Shown here piece after piece: positions 11,479 to 23,000 of a DNA stretch of 64,000 nt (the stretch's first letter is position 1; each line of letters starts with the position of its first letter). The stretch covers positions 20,635,655 through 20,699,654 of the forward strand of contig NW_022145599.1 of NCBI RefSeq assembly GCF_000002235.5, given 5' to 3'. The position numbers and the translations under genes were made by a program. This stretch comes from Strongylocentrotus purpuratus (taxonomy: Eukaryota > Echinodermata > Echinoidea > Camarodonta > Strongylocentrotidae). The notes under the pieces were generated by a model that was not told the origin of the DNA, did not search any database, and worked only from the letters and a program-made list of their open reading frames with translations.

Positions 11479-12661
11479 AACATTGATGATACTGTTTTCC
11501 ATACTACAATGGAATGCACAGGGATTACTAGGGCATGGAAAAGAACTTATAAAGTATTTGAACACACACAAACATTGCTATGATTTGATATGTATACAAG
11601 AAACATGGTTTCAGGAAAATAGAGTTCTTCAAATTCCTGAATACACATGTCTCCCAAGAAATAGGGAAAATCAGGCGAGGGGAGGATGTGCGATATACGT
11701 TCATAATAAAATCAAGTATGAAGGTCCAATGAATGATGTAAATTTAGAAATGCAGCAAGTAAACATACACGCAGGAAATGAAAAGTTATCAATTGTGAAC
11801 TTTTATAATCCTTGTAAGAAATTAAATGAATATATTATGAATGTGCTATTAAAAGACGTTAATAAAAATGATAAAGTTATTATAGTAGGCGATTTTAACG
11901 CTCATGGTACCATGTGGGGAAGTGACAAAACAGACAAGAATGGACAAGTGATAGAACAATTCGTGAATCATCATAATCTAACTGTTTTGAATGATGGCGA
12001 AGGAACCAGACTGGATCCACGAACAGGAAAACTGTCATGCTTAGATTTATGTATAACCACTCCTTCACTGGCATGTAGAAGTACTTGGAGAGTCATGGAA
12101 AGCCTTTTTGGAAGTGATCACTTCCCAATAAATATCCAAACAACTTTAGACGGGAAAAGCTCTGAATATAAAGATGCTTCAATAAGAAGTGCAGATGATT
12201 TTATCTCCTTTAAACATATAAATTTGAAAAAATTTGCTAAGAAATGTGAAGAGATGATTACAAATGATCTCATACTTATAAATAATGATATACAGGAAAT
12301 ATATGATAATTTCATGAAATATTTAAAACTGTGTATAAAAGAAACTGTACCGAAAAGGAGAAATGTCTCTAAAAATCCGGTGCCTTGGTGGACCAAAGAA
12401 TGTACAGAGAAAATCAAAGAGAGAAATAGAATGTGTAATAAGATGTCACGGAAAATAACTTTTGAAAAGGTAGATGAGTACTTAAAAAAGAAAGCAGAAG
12501 CACAGCGTGTGCTCCGCCAAGCAGAACGAAATTACTGGCGAGCATTTTGCACAAAGCTTGATCAGTATATGCCAGAATCTAAGATCTGGGCTTGTATAAA
12601 ACGGCTGAATGGTGTACTAATAAAAAAAATAAAAAAATATGTCAACATTGATTGTAAATAG
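11450..12661 (+). CDS. LINE ORF2, AP-like endonuclease portion
   Basis: The first part of ORF2 is an apurinic endonuclease-like domain that nicks target DNA. Diagnostic motifs in order: LQWNAQGL (about residue 19), CIQETWF, GDFNAHG and GSDHFPI, the His/Asp pair of the active site. The domain is followed by a basic linker (KRRNVSKNPVPWW, then ERNRMCNKMSRK) typical of the spacer before RT. The frame is lost within A-runs at about 12621-12637. A short in-between frame (12639-12836) keeps the linker sequence, so this was one ORF with the RT part. The start could equally be the Met at 11483, which avoids the ORF1 overlap. Confidence 0.9.
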   Translation: MLTMLITILKTLMILFSILQWNAQGLLGHGKELIKYLNTHKHCYDLICIQETWFQENRVLQIPEYTCLPRNRENQARGGCAIYVHNKIKYEGPMNDVNLEMQQVNIHAGNEKLSIVNFYNPCKKLNEYIMNVLLKDVNKNDKVIIVGDFNAHGTMWGSDKTDKNGQVIEQFVNHHNLTVLNDGEGTRLDPRTGKLSCLDLCITTPSLACRSTWRVMESLFGSDHFPINIQTTLDGKSSEYKDASIRSADDFISFKHINLKKFAKKCEEMITNDLILINNDIQEIYDNFMKYLKLCIKETVPKRRNVSKNPVPWWTKECTEKIKERNRMCNKMSRKITFEKVDEYLKKKAEAQRVLRQAERNYWRAFCTKLDQYMPESKIWACIKRLNGVLIKKIKKYVNIDCK

Positions 12662-12807
12662 TAAAGATATTGTCTCCGATCAGGAGAAAGCAAATGCCTT
12701 TGGAAATTACTTTCAAAAAATAGGAATAAAAGACAGGGATACTAATAAGGAATTACCGAAGGCACCAAATAATGACATTCATATTTTAAATGTAGATCAT
12801 GTTATAA

Positions 12808-15228
12808 ATGAACCCTTTTTTTATAACAGAATTTGAAAAGGCAGTGCAATCGCGAAAAAAGACTGCCCCAGGAAAAGATAATATACCTTACGTTGTTTAT
12901 GAAAATCTGCCAAAAGCAAACAAGGAAATCATGCTGAACATCATTAACTTAATATGGAAAACCGGGGAAATTCCAATTCAACTAAAGCATTCTATAATAA
13001 TCCCTATTCTCAAACATGGAAAAGATCCCAGAAATACATCGTCATATAGACCAATCTCTTTAACATCATGTTTTGCCAAAATAATTGAACGAATGATAAA
13101 AGAAAGATTACAATGGTATGTTGAAAAGCATGAATTATTACCCAATTTTTTAAGTGGATTTAGGAAAGGTCGTAGTGTGACGGACAATATTGTACAATTA
13201 GAAAATGACATCCAAAAGAGTATAAATTGTAATGAACATGTAATAGCGGTTTTCTTGGATGTCGAAAAGGCTTTCGATACAGTTTGGATAAAGGGTCTGG
13301 TTTTTAAATTAGCAAAAAATGGAATAGAAGGGAACATGCTGAGATATATAGAAAATTATCTAACAGCACGAACTTTTCAAGTACGAATTGGAAATACAGA
13401 ATCTAAAACTTATAAAACGCATAACGGGTTACCACAAGGGAGTGTTTTAAGTCCTCTTTTATATAATATAATGATGGGTGATATACCTACAGACCAAGAT
13501 GTAAGCATATCTATGTATGCAGATGACTGCGCAATATGGATATCAGGCAGGAACATTGTACATATTACTGAAAAAATACAGAAATATTTGAATCTTTTAA
13601 ATCGTTGGTTTGAAGAGTGGGGGTTTCGACTCTCACCTGTCAAAACAGTGCCCGTACTTTTTACGAAAAGCTGGAATGCCGTTCTACCGCCTGATATAGA
13701 ACTGAATGGAAATGTGTTAATGTACGAAAAATCTCATCGCTTTTTAGGGGTTATATTTGATAAAAGATTAACTTGGCAACCACATATCGAAAATGTAATC
13801 ACGAGAAGTAAAAGAAAATTAAATATCTTAAGATGTCTAACTGGAACAAACTGGGGAAGTTCCTCGAAATCACTTATCATGGTGTACAGAGCAATTATAA
13901 GGTCTCTCTTTGATTACGGATGTGAGGCGTATGACAGTGCAGCTGCTACCACCAAAAAAGCCATTGACTCTGTCCAATACCAAGCACTGAGGATATGCGC
14001 AGGTGGGCTGCCATTAACCTCCTTAGAATCACTACAGGTGGAAATGGGGGAAATGCCTTTGGATATAAGAAGACAAATGCTTTCAAGTAAATATAGACAA
14101 AACATCGAAAGATGGGCGAATCATCCGTTGTTAAAAAACATTGAACCATGTTGGCATTTTGAATACTTGAAGGGGAAAAACGTAAACAAACCTTTTGGAT
14201 ATAGAATACAAAGCAAGCTGGGAAAACGTATAGAAACGATAACCTACTCCCCATTTCCACCATGGTTATTCTACCCTCCGGCAGTGTCAACGGAATTAAG
14301 TACTCGAATAAAGAAAACAGATCATCCTACACAACAAAAACAAAGCAGCCTGGAAATCATACATACTAAATGGGCGACTCAATTACATATATACACCGAT
14401 GGATCAAAAGTACCTAAAAGAGGGACCTCTGCAGCTGCTTTTTACGTCCCTTACTATTCTGTACATCGGAGCAAAAGGTTAGCAAATTTCACCTCTTCGT
14501 ACAGGGCTGAATTGGCTGCCATCATTCTTGCTCTCAGATGGGTAGATGAATTAGACATTTATGTGGGGGTTGTTATTTTTAGTGATTCACTGAGTGCACT
14601 TATTGCATTACAACAACAGAAGGACGAATCTTTTATTCTGGAAATTCTCACCATGACTACTCACTTAAAGAATAAAGGAGTTGATATATATGTAGAGTGG
14701 ATACCTGGACATTGTGGAATAAAAGGGAACGAGATGGCGGATTTCCACGCAAAGGCCGCATTAGTAAAGAAAATAGAAGTCAATAATAACCTAAATATGT
14801 CAGAAATGAAAAGCTTAATTACTACAAGTTCCAAACTCCTTTGGCAAGAAAGGTGGAACAAAACCAACTCGTATTTGAAAACATATCAAAAAGATGTTAA
14901 TAAACCATATATATGCTCATTAGAGAGACAACATTCAACAATAATACATCGACTCCGCTTTGGAGTCCTTGGACTTAACCAGGATCTCCTCAGATTGGGA
15001 ATTCATGCTACTGGTTTCTGTAATAGATGCCCCAGTGAAATAGAGACTGTAAAACATTTTTTAGTACATTGCTCTAACTATATTATAGAAAGGGCTATGT
15101 TTCTAACAGAAATTAACGAATCCCAACCTGAAAAAATTATGGAATACTTAAAAAAGAGTGAGTCCAGTATACAAAAAGCTATTGTACGGTTCTTTCTCAG
15201 AACGAAACGGTTCCCTATCAGGAAGTAA
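12808..15228 (+). CDS. LINE ORF2, reverse transcriptase and RNase H portion
   Basis: The second part of ORF2 has 806 codons after a frame change at a T-run near 12816-12822. RT motifs: YRPISLTSCFAKIIE, SGFRKGRSVTDNI, motif A FLDVEKAFDTVW, motif B GLPQGSVLSPLLYN and motif C MYADD. After a thumb region comes an RNase H domain: IYTDGSK (Asp), YRAELAAI (Glu), FSDSLSA (Asp) and WIPGHCGIKGNEMAD (His, Asp). A C-terminal zinc knuckle follows (FCNRCPSEIETVKHFLVHC). All catalytic residues of both domains are present, so this part could still be functional alone. The product would copy its own RNA at a nicked target. Confidence 0.95.
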   Translation: MNPFFITEFEKAVQSRKKTAPGKDNIPYVVYENLPKANKEIMLNIINLIWKTGEIPIQLKHSIIIPILKHGKDPRNTSSYRPISLTSCFAKIIERMIKERLQWYVEKHELLPNFLSGFRKGRSVTDNIVQLENDIQKSINCNEHVIAVFLDVEKAFDTVWIKGLVFKLAKNGIEGNMLRYIENYLTARTFQVRIGNTESKTYKTHNGLPQGSVLSPLLYNIMMGDIPTDQDVSISMYADDCAIWISGRNIVHITEKIQKYLNLLNRWFEEWGFRLSPVKTVPVLFTKSWNAVLPPDIELNGNVLMYEKSHRFLGVIFDKRLTWQPHIENVITRSKRKLNILRCLTGTNWGSSSKSLIMVYRAIIRSLFDYGCEAYDSAAATTKKAIDSVQYQALRICAGGLPLTSLESLQVEMGEMPLDIRRQMLSSKYRQNIERWANHPLLKNIEPCWHFEYLKGKNVNKPFGYRIQSKLGKRIETITYSPFPPWLFYPPAVSTELSTRIKKTDHPTQQKQSSLEIIHTKWATQLHIYTDGSKVPKRGTSAAAFYVPYYSVHRSKRLANFTSSYRAELAAIILALRWVDELDIYVGVVIFSDSLSALIALQQQKDESFILEILTMTTHLKNKGVDIYVEWIPGHCGIKGNEMADFHAKAALVKKIEVNNNLNMSEMKSLITTSSKLLWQERWNKTNSYLKTYQKDVNKPYICSLERQHSTIIHRLRFGVLGLNQDLLRLGIHATGFCNRCPSEIETVKHFLVHCSNYIIERAMFLTEINESQPEKIMEYLKKSESSIQKAIVRFFLRTKRFPIRK

Positions 15229-15244
15229 TACCTCCCTTGATGAA

Positions 15245-15625
15245 CAGTAAAATATAATACAATATTATAAATATGCTAAATTACACTCAGTACATTAAAA
15301 ATATAATAACATAATGTAATAAGAAAATAAAATAAGAACAGTAAAGCATAATACAATATTATAAATATGTTAAATTACACTCAGTACATTAAAAATATAA
15401 TAACATAATGTAATAAGAAAATAAAATAAGAATAGTAAAACATTATACAATATTATAATATGCTAAATTACACTCAGTACATTAAAAATATAATAACAAT
15501 CATAATGTAATAAGAAAAGAAAATAAGAACAGTAAAACATAATACGATATTATAAATATGTTAAATTACACTCAGTACATTAAAAATATAATAACATAAT
15601 GTATTAAGAAAATAAAATAAGAAAA
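15245..15625 (+). repeat. four 95-bp tandem repeats in the LINE 3' UTR
   Basis: Units begin near 15245, 15338, 15433 and 15530 with AGTAAAACATAATACAAT and contain AAATTACACTCAGTACATT. They are nearly identical and AT-rich, with period 94-97. They lie between the ORF2 stop and the terminal (CAA)n. Tandem 3' UTR units occur in several LINE families and may help recognition by the reverse transcriptase (inference). Confidence 0.92.
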
Positions 15626-15960
15626 AGTAACAACAATGATAAAAGGTATGATAAGATTACTGAATATAGAAGCTTGTGTAGGTGCTATCTTATATACATA
15701 TTTATGTATGGTGTGTATGTGATATAACAAATAATCTGCACGTACTGTTAAGAAACACTAACAAAGCCCATGAATGTTTTGCTTACGATATTATTTTACG
15801 ATACTATCTTAAAAGATAGATAAATATAAAACGAAATAAATGTATTTTTAAAAAAATCCAAAATTGAGAGATATAACACGTGCCGTAAAGTAATTTGGCG
15901 ACAATAGTCAAATCACTGACTAATCGCCAATAACTCAAAACACAACAACAACAACAACAA

Positions 15961-16062
15961 CCTCCTCTCTCTTTCTCTCTCTCTCTATTTCTTTGCCCCC
16001 CCCCCCCTATTCTCTCCTTTTTCCTCCTACAGTTTCATTATTTATCCCTTAGTATGCCCCTC

Positions 16063-16100
<38 letters not shown>
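15961..16100 (+). repeat. TC-rich microsatellite downstream of the LINE
   Basis: CT-rich tracts at 15961-15990 and 16068-16100 flank a poly(C) run near 16000. The first is the right side of the LINE insertion site. Confidence 0.8.
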
Positions 16101-16102
<2 letters not shown>

Positions 16103-18600
16103 CTCAAACACATATTCTTTTACACAGGTTTTTTTTTCTCTAAAGAAACAGAAATGTGTCACCACCTGCACTACTAGCATGAATAATTGTATTTTACACA
16201 AATGATGTAACAAGCTAATCAATAATCACCTCTGTGTAACATTTTCTTTTATTATCCAGGAATAAAGTTAATATTTTCACAATGAAATTTAAATATTGGA
16301 CAGGGTAACTTAAAAAGCATTTTCAAAAGTTGAGTGTATGACACTTTTTTGTCATGTGCATGTAAAAATAAAATAAAATAAAGGAATTAAAACATTGGCA
16401 AACATCTGTTTTGTTTTTACTCGGCTTCATATTTAACTTCATATTTGGTTTGATCAAAGATCTAGTGGAGCTCTTTAACTAGCTACAATTATTTACAATA
16501 AAATATTTGCTTTGGTTTGGGAGTGCAATGAATGCGACAAAATAGTTGAACAAGGTTCGGTATCAATTCCTTTTGTCAATTTCTCGTGTCATGGTCCTAC
16601 ATATTTTGATTCAATGAGACATTTGACCTTTGGCATTTGACCCTTGATATAAACTAAAGAAATTAATCTTAAAACATGATCTAAATTAAAATTGTCTTAC
16701 TGTCGGACATTATATCCCTTGATGCAGTTTAAGATTATGATGCATTTAACACACTTGACCTTTTACACTTTCAACAGGCATTCAACTGAATTCTGCATTA
16801 TGGAATGCATTGCATTATTTTATATTACTTGAATAAATAACAATGCAATGATAGAACAAAGCCTCCATTACATATAATATATAAATACAATAGCCTGTAT
16901 ATATTTTGGATACAAGTAACAAAAAATTGGTTTACATTATCCAGCTTTACACTTCTTTTTCATGTTAGCACCTCCCTTTGATCAAAACCTATTTAGATCT
17001 AGATACCAGTAACATATTAATACATGTGGTAGGATATTTATGGTAGTATATTGTATAAAACTTCAAATATTGTACATGATTAAAAGAATTAAAAGACATT
17101 GTCGCTATTATACAAAATTCCTGTCATCTGTGCATATTGTAAAAACTAAGCAAAGGTGCCTAGCAGATTTAAAAGATGAACTTAGATTTAGTGTGGTATT
17201 AAGATGTTTAACCGTCAGTTTACCAACCACAACACACCAAACCCCATTATTTTGCTTAGGTATGACTGACCATTATCATAAACATAATAATAAAATTTGG
17301 ATCATATGAGACTGAAGCCACTATGGCAGACAGTAGTATTGAAAAAGTACTAAAATGTTGGCAGTTTTTCTGCAAGAACTGTCTGCTACTTTGGATCAAG
17401 CCCTACACACCGGTAATTGAATTTTATTAGTACGTTATTTATATTTTTGGTTCAACTTTCACCGCCAAGTTTTACATGACGGTTATACAGAATAAAAATA
17501 AATGAGATGTAACAGCACAACTCAATTTAGTGTTTAGAACTAGAAAGAGAACTGGGGTATCAATCTTCAATGCAAGTGGCTCATATTTCATCCATCTTAC
17601 AGGCCACATATGATACTGGCTGTTTTGAATTATGAGATTTAGATTGAGATTTTCAGAAACATTTCTCATTTGCTGTGAACCACTTTTCGTCTCAATGATG
17701 GTTACATCATTTCCATAAATTCCTTTTTTTTTAAAGCCAAAAGAAAAACACGGTTCACACATGGACGGTTTAAACATGCAACAGATCTCCACATGGGTTT
17801 CACGTATTTTGATCATCATAACATACCAACATTTTGATTTCACTCAGTATAGTATGACCATGAATCCAGACAGTATTAAAGCCAGCCCACGACTCAGCCA
17901 GCTGCTGAATAAGCCGGGGGGGAGGCGGGTAAGAGGACTTTTTTTCTTCTTTTTTTTTGTCTCGAAATTTGAAAATTTGACATTTTGTTCCGTTGGGGGG
18001 GGGGGGGGGTAAGGTCACCTTTTTTAGGTCAGCCATTGGCATAATTTTTTTTTTATAATTTGAAAAAAAAAAGAAAAAAAAAACTCAAAAGGGGGGAGGG
18101 GGTTTTCAAAAAAACATACATATAACATACACATAAAAAAACTCAAGGGGGGGGGGGTTTAACCCCCCCCCCCCCCTGCGTACGCGCCTGTCAGTATCCA
18201 TGTGTATTGTATCATAATTCGCTGACACCAGATTGGGTTGAATTACCAAATAATGTGTTTGTGCGTGCAAAGGTGTCTGAAGCAGCAAAACTGATGTACG
18301 ACCAAAATATACTCCTACTTGCCTTCATATCTCGAGGGTAAGGAATCATGATGACAAATCTTTAAGTTGGCAGACTAGGGCACAGTGCATTACTGAAGTC
18401 CAATCTTTGTGCCTGACAACATTTGTTAATGGGTAAACACCACAATGGTGTCAATTCCCCATAAAAACCTACTACTATGAGCCTGTAAGATCAGTGGTTA
18501 CTGAAGGTCTCCCTGCTGCAGAGGTTAAAAGAGACCATTCTACAGTTGTTGTCGTACAATTGTGAAAAATATCTATTTTCTACATAAAAGAAAATAATTG
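16101..18600. other. gene-free intergenic stretch
   Basis: No exon is supported. Contents are AT-rich sequence and, at 17930-18180, T-runs alternating with G-runs of 10 to 16 bases and a facing C-run near 18163. The G and C runs around 18150-18176 face each other and could form a short hairpin. I see no conserved protein. Confidence 0.5.
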
Positions 18601-18610
18601 GATTATTCAA

Positions 18611-19008
18611 AGGTAAAGACCAGTATTGGAAACGCCCCAATTTCAAAAAAATGAAATGGAAGCTCTTTATTACCAATCATGTGAAAGAATATGTTTTGAC
18701 TAATTCGTGATGATAAAAATTTTGCCGGGAAACAGCCTACTAATTGATATATTTGGTAAATTAGTTTATCTATTGGACTGTGAGAGATAAACGCATGTGT
18801 CGCGCACGTGTGCGTAGTCCCATCTACATCTTTCTGTGTACAGTTCTTGTAACTTTACGAAGACTGGACCAAATTTCTTATCATTTCGATGATTCCAGAA
18901 CCTTGCAGTACACACCAATAGTTATATGCTAGATGATCAACGTTTTCTGATCGATTCCACAACGTTTCTTTCACAATGCAATCGCATGACCATAACTGGT
19001 CTTTATCT
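18611..19008 (+). mobile_element. TTAA-target MITE, copy 2
   Basis: Same family as 7167-7540: starts AGGTAAAGACCAGTATTGG and ends ACTGGTCTTTATCT. The right flank is TTAA (19009-19012); the left flank is TCAA, one change from TTAA. Length about 398 bp. It contains the shared CACGTGT...GCACGTGTG core seen in the other copies. Confidence 0.8.
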
Positions 19009-19407
19009 TTAAGATACAACAGAGAGGGAAATGTTGTTTGTCCTTGACCCCAGTGCTCACTGTACAATAGGACTGTGATCCACTTCCTGAATTGTGGCAC
19101 TTTCATTAGTTATGACTTTGAAAAAAGAAGTCTTCTTGATTTAGGTTCCTAACTGTAATGATTAGCAAAGTCATGCAGCATACAGTGGGCTTTCCATTAT
19201 GCAAAGAAATGCCTGATTTATAAGCAGCAAATCGGAGTGACATTAGACCACTCATAGTCATAACTGTCCTAATTTGACGGCAATATAGCTTTTTCTCAAC
19301 CTCACCATGCAATGTAGAGTTTGCTAATAATATAACCAGTAGGAATATCAAACAGTAAGAATTCATAATGTTGAAATTACATTTCCAACATTACTTTCTT
19401 TTTTCAA

Positions 19408-19550
19408 AGTCAAGATCGGTGTTGGATCGTACAGCGAGCAGCAGGCTTTGCAATCAAATGTTTTATACAATTTAAAATTTCTTCTCTTTTTTAGTCATGA
19501 TCGCTATTGGATCGTACAGTGGGCAAGAGACTGTACAATCAAAATGTTAT
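19408..19550 (+). repeat. imperfect tandem pair
   Basis: Two units about 85 bp apart share TATTGGATCGTACAG, then CAATCAAA.TGTTATA. Non-coding. It lies downstream of DUS1L. Confidence 0.5.
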
Positions 19551-19683
19551 AAGGCCACATGGCCATTCCTTGGAAAATGTTATCCTAAAGACATGATCCA
19601 TTCTGCATTATCTTCATTTTCGGTAGCATGAACACCTCAATATAATCTATAGCCATGCTCTATAATTTCGTATATACTCCGAC

Positions 19684-19864
19684 TAATACCGGTTTGAAGT
19701 TCTTATATTACATCCAAAAGTAAAAATTACATGTAACACTTTCGATGTCTAGAGTTCAGACATCTTCCTCAGACGTGAATTGTCAATCTAAACTCTAGAC
19801 ATCAAAACTGTTACAGGTTATCTTTACTTTTTGGATGTGACATAAGAACTTCAAACCAGTATTA
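19684..19864. mobile_element. small foldback element
   Basis: Arms of about 75 bp (19684-19757 and 19790-19864) are inverted complements: TACCGGTTTGAAGTTCTTA against TAAGAACTTCAAACCAGTA. The middle is about 30 bases. TA occurs at both ends, compatible with a Tc1/mariner-type MITE (inference). It sits shortly downstream of the DUS1L stop codon and could fall within its 3' UTR. Confidence 0.75.
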
Positions 19865-20050
19865 CAACCATCGTGAAGAAACTCTTTCATAATTTAGATT
19901 GCAAATGTTTTAGAGTCCACAGCCACATGTTTCGTTGCTCATATATATCCCTGAATCTGAAGTATAAATATCTATAAGTCTGCAATCTCAAGGCAATAGG
20001 TCAAAATTCAGCGCATAAGTCAGCGCACATGACTTCAATTCTCCCCTGAT

Positions 20051-23000
20051 TTAGCCGGAATCTAGCTGCTTCGTCGTCCCTGCCTGCTCTGCATTGCTGC
20101 CCTCTGTGTCAAGGTTTAAAGCATCGCCAGCGGCGGTTGTAGCCGTCAGCAAGCCCTTCTCTCTTTGCTCTGCCTCCCACCGATCTGACTTGAGCTTCTT
20201 GGTTGCGAAGAGCAAGTGGTGGCCTTGGAAAAAGCAAAATGTTTTAATTTCATTAAACTTAATTGAATTGATTTGACAGTTTTATTAAGATTTTGTTGCA
20301 GCCACTGACCGAAATATGACAGATTTACAACATCGATTTTAGGAGCTACCTACTTTCTTTGGGGATCAAAGAAAATTTCCCTGATTTTTTACCCCTGATT
20401 TCAGTGGGTGTTTTTATCTCAATTTCTTTGATGTTACACCGACTTGAAAAAACATGTGTGCAATGATTATTATTTTTGTGTGCATGTGTCAAAATATATT
20501 TCATTTTATAGAAAATTAACATTTAAGAATTTGATAGTACAGACCAAATGGGAGAGCTCCTAGAAATGTATGCGACACAGTTGCCACTTAGCATTTGATC
20601 ATTTAAACATTAACAATTCCTTACTTTCTTATTTTCATCACATTTTCCTGAACCCTTTTACCAATCTGTTTCCCTCATTTTTTGTTTTGTTTCAAAGATT
20701 AAAACCAACTTGATAAATGGGTGGGCTTCCCCTTTAAACTTACCAGGACAATCGGCTACTGCTTTATGTGCTGTATGTTTACAGCAAGCTCTACATTCAC
20801 TAAACACACACTTTAGACCCCTGGGATTGGGACACTTAGCACACTTCTCGTACTGCCTGACTGCTGCTCGGGAAGAAAAAAAGTTTGATCAGATAACAAG
20901 TCATACATTCATAGATTGTTTTTAATTGGCTGGGAATTAAAGAGAAGGTTGAGTTCTGGGTAGAGGTGAAAAATAATTTGTGAGCGTTATCATTGTTATT
21001 ATACAAGTGTGGAAGAACATCAGAGAAAAAATACTCCCTGAAAAGCATGGCTCTTCAAATGCCTTAATATTCTAAATATGGCATGTAACATCAAATCAGG
21101 GCATTCGATTTTACAAACTAATGATAATGCAATCACAAGCTATTTTTGCATACATAATGATCCCCATGACCCTAAAATCTAAATCAGTTCATTGGTTCTG
21201 CAAGATCCATACATGACCCAAGTTTGGCGGGAATCTATCTATCAGTTCTTGAGATAATGCAATCACAAGAACAGTACGTACGGACAGACAGACACACTGA
21301 AAACATAATGCCTCCGGCTACTTCACTGCAGAGGCATAACAAAATACCCAGAAGAGAAAAGAAGTTCAGAATGCTGAATAGACTTCCAAGATTTTCCTTT
21401 GAAAGCATTTGTCTGAACCCTAGTAGTCATCTTCTGTAAAGATCACGAAATGCAGACACAATCAACTCTTACGTCTATGGAATATAACGCTGGGATTGCG
21501 CACTCTCTTCTTAATCTGACTCTTTGACAGGCCTTCGTTGTTCAGATCGTCGATGATCATCGAGAGAGGGCGCTTTCGATTCTTCTCCGCCCGCTTAGCC
21601 TCAGCCTCTTTTGGACTATATAAGAAAGAGAAGAAGACTATTAAAAATAACTCCTAGTGGGTTTATCTTCAGCATAGTTATCTATTCATACACACTTACA
21701 TTTTTATGAATTTGGCTAAGAATTTTTTTTGTAATCGTAATCTTCTAAGAACTAAATAAAGAAGCAAGAGTACATAAACTAATATATTTTAATTGCCATA
21801 CGGCTCGTCGATTTCCTATAATTTAAAATTTGTGTAATTTTTTGCTATGTTATCTGATTTTGAAAACACTGATGCATGCAATATAAATAAATTCTCTCTT
21901 ATAAGTCTTGTCACAAAATAATATTGTTTGATTGACTGTTGTCTGTAGACGAAATCATGGATTTGGACAGAGAGTGATCCGACATGTTCTATTTACCATT
22001 GCTCCAGGCCATATTTCATGTAAGGTTTAGGTTTAGGTTTAGATTTAGGTTTCGGATTAGGGTTACACAAAGTGTTGGGTCAAGTGCTGAAGGTCAGAAT
22101 TTTGGATAGTCTAGAACATTCACACAGAGCGATTGTTGCAGGAGCAAGAGATGTACAACAGGACATAGAGAGGACCTCACCTGGGCCTGAAATAAGGCTG
22201 GCAGAGCCAATGGGGCAGCTTGCCGTCTTCTGGTTTCGTAGGAGCATCAGGCTTGGCAGCATCTTCCTCACAGCGACCCCGGAGTGTTTTGCAGATCTCC
22301 TCACAGTCACCTATAGACTTTGCCCTGGCAAGGTCTATCCTCAGATCAATGTGAACCATGAGGCTGCAGAGAGTGGGAGGATGGAGGAGTTGAAAGAAGA
22401 AAAATCCAAACAACTATAGAGTGGTGAAGTGTGACGACATCAAAAATCTATTTTTAGAATTTCTCAATTTTTTCTTCTTTTTTTGAAAGAGCTTCAAAAA
22501 TAATGTCCATATGTCGAAAACCAATTGAATATATTAGGTATTGGCTGAGATATGACCATCTGAATAAATATATGTCCTATGGGAACTCAGTGTTATAGTG
22601 CTCTGGTTCATAAAATTAGGAATCAGAGCACTATTTTATGATGTCACAGCTTCGGCAATCTATAACCAGAAAGTTTAAGGAATTGTTAAGAACAACCATT
22701 TCCACGGCAAGGAAGTTTTGCGAATTGCACAATTGTGATTCAATAATTTCACGGCATGAAACTGTTGTGAATCTGAAGCACTGGTGCAATTCTTGAACAT
22801 TTCATGCATACAAAAGTTTGGGGCTTTCTGGTTTTCATTGCAACTTTATAGCAAGGTCCCTGATTCGGGTCATCTAGTAAATGTAAATAATGAAATCCTG
22901 CTTATAATGACGTTGGTGTTTCTTTTAAACTAGTGCAGTGGTGAATGATCAACATAATCCTACATAGGCTTAAAGTTTACCAATCACCAAAACAGGTTTT

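Larger units (their letters stand above)
10895..15960 (+). mobile_element. LINE of the I/Nimb type, nearly full length
   Basis: Non-LTR retrotransposon of about 5.07 kb. Order: ORF1 tail, AP-like endonuclease, reverse transcriptase, RNase H, CCHC-like tail, a 3' UTR with four 95-bp repeats, and a terminal (CAA)n tract ending at 15960. RNase H after RT plus an AP endonuclease places it in the I group (I/Nimb/Ingi relatives) rather than Jockey or CR1. The 5' end starts inside ORF1, so it is 5'-truncated. CCTCCTC on both sides may be the target duplication. ORF2 is broken by two frame changes at homopolymer runs; domain motifs are otherwise intact, suggesting modest age. Confidence 0.93.
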
